From: Cylindrodendrum hubeiense
Lineage: Eukaryota; Ascomycota; Sordariomycetes; Hypocreales; Nectriaceae
Reading direction: 5' to 3'
DNA length: 64,000 bases
Assembly (NCBI GenBank): GCA_014621425.1
Contig: JAANBB010000122.1
Span: 1 to 64,000, forward strand
The translations under genes and the position numbers were made by a program. Numbering within the stretch: position 1 is the stretch's first letter; each line of letters begins with the position of its first letter. Below the pieces are notes generated by a model. The model was not told the origin of the DNA, made no database searches, and saw only the letters and a program-made list of their open reading frames with translations. Of the stretch, positions 60,461 to 64,000 are shown piece by piece.

Positions 60461-63021
60461 NCAACAGCAGCAGCAACAACAACAACAGCAGCAGCAGCCA
60501 CAACAACCACCTCAGCCTCCCCAGCAGCCTCAGCAGGTTCAGAATCCCAACATGAACCCTGGTATGCAAACTCCTGGTGGCCCAGTACCCAATGCCCAGC
60601 AGGGCATACCCAGACCGGTGCCAAACATTCCGGCTCATATTCTGCAAGTCTCTCCTCAAGAGCTTATGCATGTCAGAAACCAGAGGCCTAACTTGGCAAA
60701 TGTACCTGATGAGCAGCTGCGGATGATGGTGATGCAAATGAAGAGACAGAGCTGGGTAACGCAGCAGCAAATGCGAGGGCAACAAGCCCAAGCTCGCGCT
60801 CAAGGCCAAGGCCAACAGGGCGGACAGAACCAGATGCCAGTTCCTCAAGCCCCGATGCAGGTTCAACAACCACCCCAGCAGCAACCTGCTCAGCCGATCC
60901 AGACACCTCAACCCCAGAACATGCAAGCATCAAACGCTATGGGCCCTAATGCCGCCATGCAAGCTGGCGCTCAGAAGCAACCTAACGCTACGCCGACCCC
61001 AGAGCAGATGCGAGCCGCTCGACCCCAGCCTGCCAATAACCGAGCTCAGCCGCCAAATCCCTCTCCAGCTCCAGCTCCTAAGAACCTGAAGCGTCCCAGT
61101 ACCGACGAGAACGCCGATCTTAACGAAAATGTCAAGCCTGCCGCCCCAGGCCGACCACCGTCTCAGCCTAACCAGCAACAACAGCAGCAGAAGGGTTTCC
61201 CGAACTTGACGCCGCAACAGATCGCCAGCCTCAATCCCGAACAACGAGCCAAGTATGAGCAATACATCAAGATACAAATGGCAAACAGGGCTGCAGGTGG
61301 CAGTAACCAGGCAGATAATAACTTGGTCCGTCTTAAGGCTATTGGCCAAGAGGAGCAGAGAGGATCATCACAAGAGGTTATGGTGGATATTCCCATGAAC
61401 CCTCAGGAGCACAGTGCCACAGCAGGCAAGCTCGAGCGAATTGTCGTGGACATGGGAAAGATTGGCCGTGGGTTGAGCAAGTGGTACGCGATCACGCGTG
61501 ATGATCAGCGCGCGAAGATGTTTTTCAGAACGGTAAGATTTGTGTACCGCCTCTGTTAATGATATAAACTGACTTTGATAGCGATGGCGAATCATGAAGC
61601 AATTTGCGGACGGAGACAAGATGAATGTGCTGAAGGACACATTCAGCATTAGGGCTGCTGAGATTGACCAGGCCCGGGCGATGCTCGAGAGCATGGCTAA
61701 GGACCTTGCCGCTAGTGTCTTTGGGCGCGGAATGATGAAGACAAATAGCCAACAGGCTGCCCCTGGGAACCAGAATGCGCAGCTCACGCAACAGCAGCAG
61801 CAGCAGCAGCAGCAGGCGCAAATTCAGCAGCAGCAGGCGCAACAACAACAGCAGGCTCAACATGTGCAGCAGCAACAGCAGGCCCAAGGCAACCCCCCGG
61901 CCCCTCTCAATGCCGCCAACCTGGAGAAGAACACTCAAGCTCTGACAAAGGCAAATCAGAAGGCTGCTGGCAAGGGGAACCAGACACCCGTCGCTCCCAC
62001 AACTGCTCAGCCACCCTTCCAGTTTGGGGCATCGTCTCCTCATGGCAATCCGAGCTATGTGGGCAAGCCGAAAGACATGAATCTCCAGATTCCGGCGCGC
62101 AAAAAGCAAAAGGTGACTGGACAGACTCCACAGGGCGCCACCCCATCGCCGCAAATCAGCAAGAAGTCATCGCCTGAGATGAGAAGGGCGTCGGAGCCTC
62201 AAGCCCCGCCAAAGCCACTCTTTGTGTGCAAGGAACCCGATTGTGACATGTCTACCGTCGGATTTCCTACGGAACAAGCTCTCCAATTGCATGTCCAGGA
62301 CGAACACACGAAGCCAAAGGCGGACCCGATGAAGTTTGTCAAGGAGAGCCTTGCACTGACTTTGGGATTGGAACCTGATGGGTCACTGAAGAAGGAAAAG
62401 CTCCAAGAGCCAGCGCCAGCGATGAGCGTGACGAACTCGAAGCAAGGCCAGACACCCGCCACTCTGGGAGCTACTCCAATGTCGGCCGACGTAAAGTTAT
62501 CTGCAGGCAGCATAGGCAAGCCTCAAGATGGAAAGGTCGGTATTAAAAACGAGACGACACCGAAGCCAGTGGATGTCAAACCGCTCGACACGATTCCTCC
62601 GGCTGGACCCTGGGCCAATTCGACCATTGACCCTCAAAGCTTAATGAGCAATCTGGGCCTTGAGAATAACGGGTTCCGGAACGTCATCAGCGACCTAAAT
62701 GTGTATCGGTCGTTGACGCCCAACGACACACCCGAGTCAAGCAAGGACAGTGGATCTAGCGAGCCGAACAGCGATATCTCAGAAGGTGTGAGTCTTGAGA
62801 TTGACTTTGGCTGGCAGGATGTGGGCCCAGACCTTCTCCTCGACATGAACAGCACAAGCCTCGGCGGAACCCTAGGCTCGATGGACGGCAGTAGGATTGA
62901 CATCGATGCTTCACTGCTTCTAGACCCTATGTCTGGTCCATCACCAGACTGGGATGACTATCACGTCGATTTCAACAAGCCATTCGAGCTTGATACCAGT
63001 TTTTACTCTATGGAGACTTGA
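55080..63021 (+). CDS. snt1: Snt1-like SANT-domain corepressor subunit (Set3-type HDAC complex)
   Basis: Exons are 55080-55081, 55264-59764, 59814-61532 and 61582-63021, giving 2553 residues. The first exon carries only AT of the start codon, completed by G at 55264 to read MASRYSRYERSRSP. The order is an Arg/Ser/Gly-rich N-terminus (1-260), a Pro-rich region, an acidic coiled-coil-like repeat zone (about 625-865), SANT1 at about 1185-1235 (NFTEEESGLF ... YYYMRKKE), a basic stretch, SANT2 at about 1465-1520 (split by the 59765-59813 intron), Gln-rich tracts (near 60431-60510 and 61790-61890) and a C2H2-like finger at 2290-2316 (C-X4-C-X15-H-X4-H). Paired SANT domains place it with Snt1/NCoR-SMRT, scaffolds of histone-deacetylase complexes in the nucleus. 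An ambiguous base (n, 60461) lies in the glutamine run. Confidence 0.9.
57139..57300. repeat. Coding VKE/KEA repeat zone
   Basis: Within the Snt1 homologue, 6- to 9-bp units such as GTCAAGGAG and GCCAAGGAG repeat to encode a charged, coiled-coil-like Glu/Lys stretch. Confidence 0.75.
57407..57456. repeat. Coding 12-bp repeat (KEPA)4
   Basis: The unit CCTGCTAAGGAA occurs four times with one to three changes, encoding Lys-Glu-Pro-Ala units. Confidence 0.85.
57632..57720. repeat. Coding 24-bp tandem repeat (QPEEQPGK)
   Basis: CAACCCGAAGAGCAGCCTGG plus GAAG is present in three identical copies and a partial diverged fourth. Perfect identity, including third positions, indicates recent expansion. 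Confidence 0.9.
60431..60500. repeat. Poly-glutamine CAG/CAA tract with one undetermined base
   Basis: At least 20 glutamine codons in a row are interrupted by an n at 60461. The ambiguous codon is CAN, so Gln or His. Confidence 0.95.
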
Positions 63022-64000
63022 GTGTATACGCGTTTCGACGCGACAAGGGAGAGCAAAGAAGTTTGTTTGGTGAGAGTGGTGCGGGACCTGTAATTGGAAG
63101 AGATTGGGGGTGTCCCAGGATATATACCCCAGTGTGACGACATGATTCATTTTTTTTTGGGCATGAGACTTGTGCACAGGATTTGTTTATGGAACAAGGA
63201 AGGGAAGTTTTGAATTGACATCTGGAAAGGGAGAGGAAAATGGGGCAAGGGAGAAAGGGAGAGGAGGGACCAAAAAGACCGAAGCACAGGCGTTGTCCTC
63301 TGACTTGCTGCGGCAGCCGAGGTGCGCGATGAGGGTTTGGAGGGAGTGAGACTTTGTTTTGATTTGGGAGTAGGATGGCGGCTAATGCTGCACCGGATGA
63401 CGGTCTTATGTGACCTACTGATTTTGCCAGTCTGCTGTTTTTAGCGTTTCTTGCAGTCTTCTTGTCGATATTTTAGATGCTTTCTGCGGCTTGTAGTTTC
63501 TGCGAAAGGGAGGGAAGGCGGCTAGTCTTAGCTCCGGGGATACATAGGCGAGGAGCAAATGATACCCAGCGTTTTGCAACTGACATTGCGAGTTGTTGAA
63601 TGAGTGAAGGTTACTGAGTGGTGCTGTGTTTGATGTCAATGTGTGAATGATGTAACCGATGTTGGGCCTGCAACGTAGCCGTGGGACGCGGGGCTCCGGC
63701 GTCACGACAGATTCCTGTAGCACCCGGGATGGAGGACTCGCCGGCAAACTATGACAGCTCTTGGGGGGCAAGCTCCGTGGCAAAGCCGGAGCCAAAGTCG
63801 GATCTAAAGCCGGCTTAGGCTCGGCCCCAGCTCGATGACGGGACGGACGGACCCCGTTCCTGCATCCGCTTGCGAGGGGCTAGACGGGATCTTTCCCCAC
63901 AAGACAAGACGCGGCAGGGCCTCGGGGCTAAACCATTCCGGGGCTCGCGCAGGACCCCGTCTACTACGTAGTGCACATTTACACAAGACGCGATGGAGAG
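63022..64000. other. 3' flank of the Snt1 homologue
   Basis: No supported gene. A T-run lies at 63150-63158. The palindrome ACTACGTAGT at 63963-63972 matches the core of the 10283 and 11417 palindromes. Minus-strand frames at 63415-63986 do not look coding. Confidence 0.45.

Noticed and set aside
1..64000. A secondary-metabolite or other multi-gene biosynthetic cluster
   Set aside because: No polyketide synthase, peptide synthetase, terpene cyclase or cluster of oxidases was found; the neighbouring genes are unrelated housekeeping and regulatory functions.

Overview
The window is nuclear DNA of a filamentous ascomycete (Pezizomycotina, most likely Sordariomycetes). The genes carry short GT-AG introns, mostly 49-182 bp, with CTAAC/CTGAC-like branch sites. 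Several families have a typical fungal form: a Zn(II)2Cys6 activator, a GH128 wall protein, an Snt1-type SANT protein and a Trm9 methyltransferase. The assembly contains one ambiguous base (n at 60461). I could not fix the genus from sequence alone.

Layout, left to right. 1-410 (-) is the 5' part of a conserved fungal protein cut by the window edge. 1407-3044 (-) is a five-exon Zn2Cys6 regulator. 3969-4268 (-) is a possible 79-residue protein. 5240-7224 (+) is a 622-residue membrane protein. 7231-8841 (-) holds two weaker coding traces: a frameshifted membrane-protein remnant and a two-exon small gene with an unresolved start. 12164-13483 (+) is a secreted GH128 protein. 14745-16562 (-) is a ten-exon seven-helix membrane protein with an apparent 3-nt microexon. 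16.6-24.2 kb has no convincing gene. 24178-25856 (-) is a transmembrane RING-H2 protein, 30079-31104 (-) tubulin cofactor B, and 31.1-41.7 kb is a second gene desert rich in short tandem repeats.

The right third is gene-dense: a Myb-type protein (about 41737-43517, +), Trm9 (44473-45348, -), a xylose-dehydrogenase-like oxidoreductase (46840-48221, -), an aldo-keto reductase (49275-50236, +), an unrecognised 550-residue basic protein (50798-52556, +), deoxyhypusine synthase (52790-54023, -) and a 2553-residue Snt1 homologue (55080-63021, +).

Most of the genes are housekeeping or regulatory: tubulin folding, tRNA wobble modification, eIF5A hypusination, Set3-type chromatin repression, transcription factors and ubiquitin ligation. 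I see no biosynthetic cluster, CRISPR array, tRNA or intact transposon. The reductase pair at 46.8-50.2 kb is divergently arranged and could share a promoter region. The most unusual signals are in gene structure and non-coding DNA: a 3-nt microexon, a start codon split by an intron, a 33-nt intron-like insert, three abutting palindromes with one repeated 1.1 kb away, and a decayed gene whose frame breaks fall in homopolymer runs.
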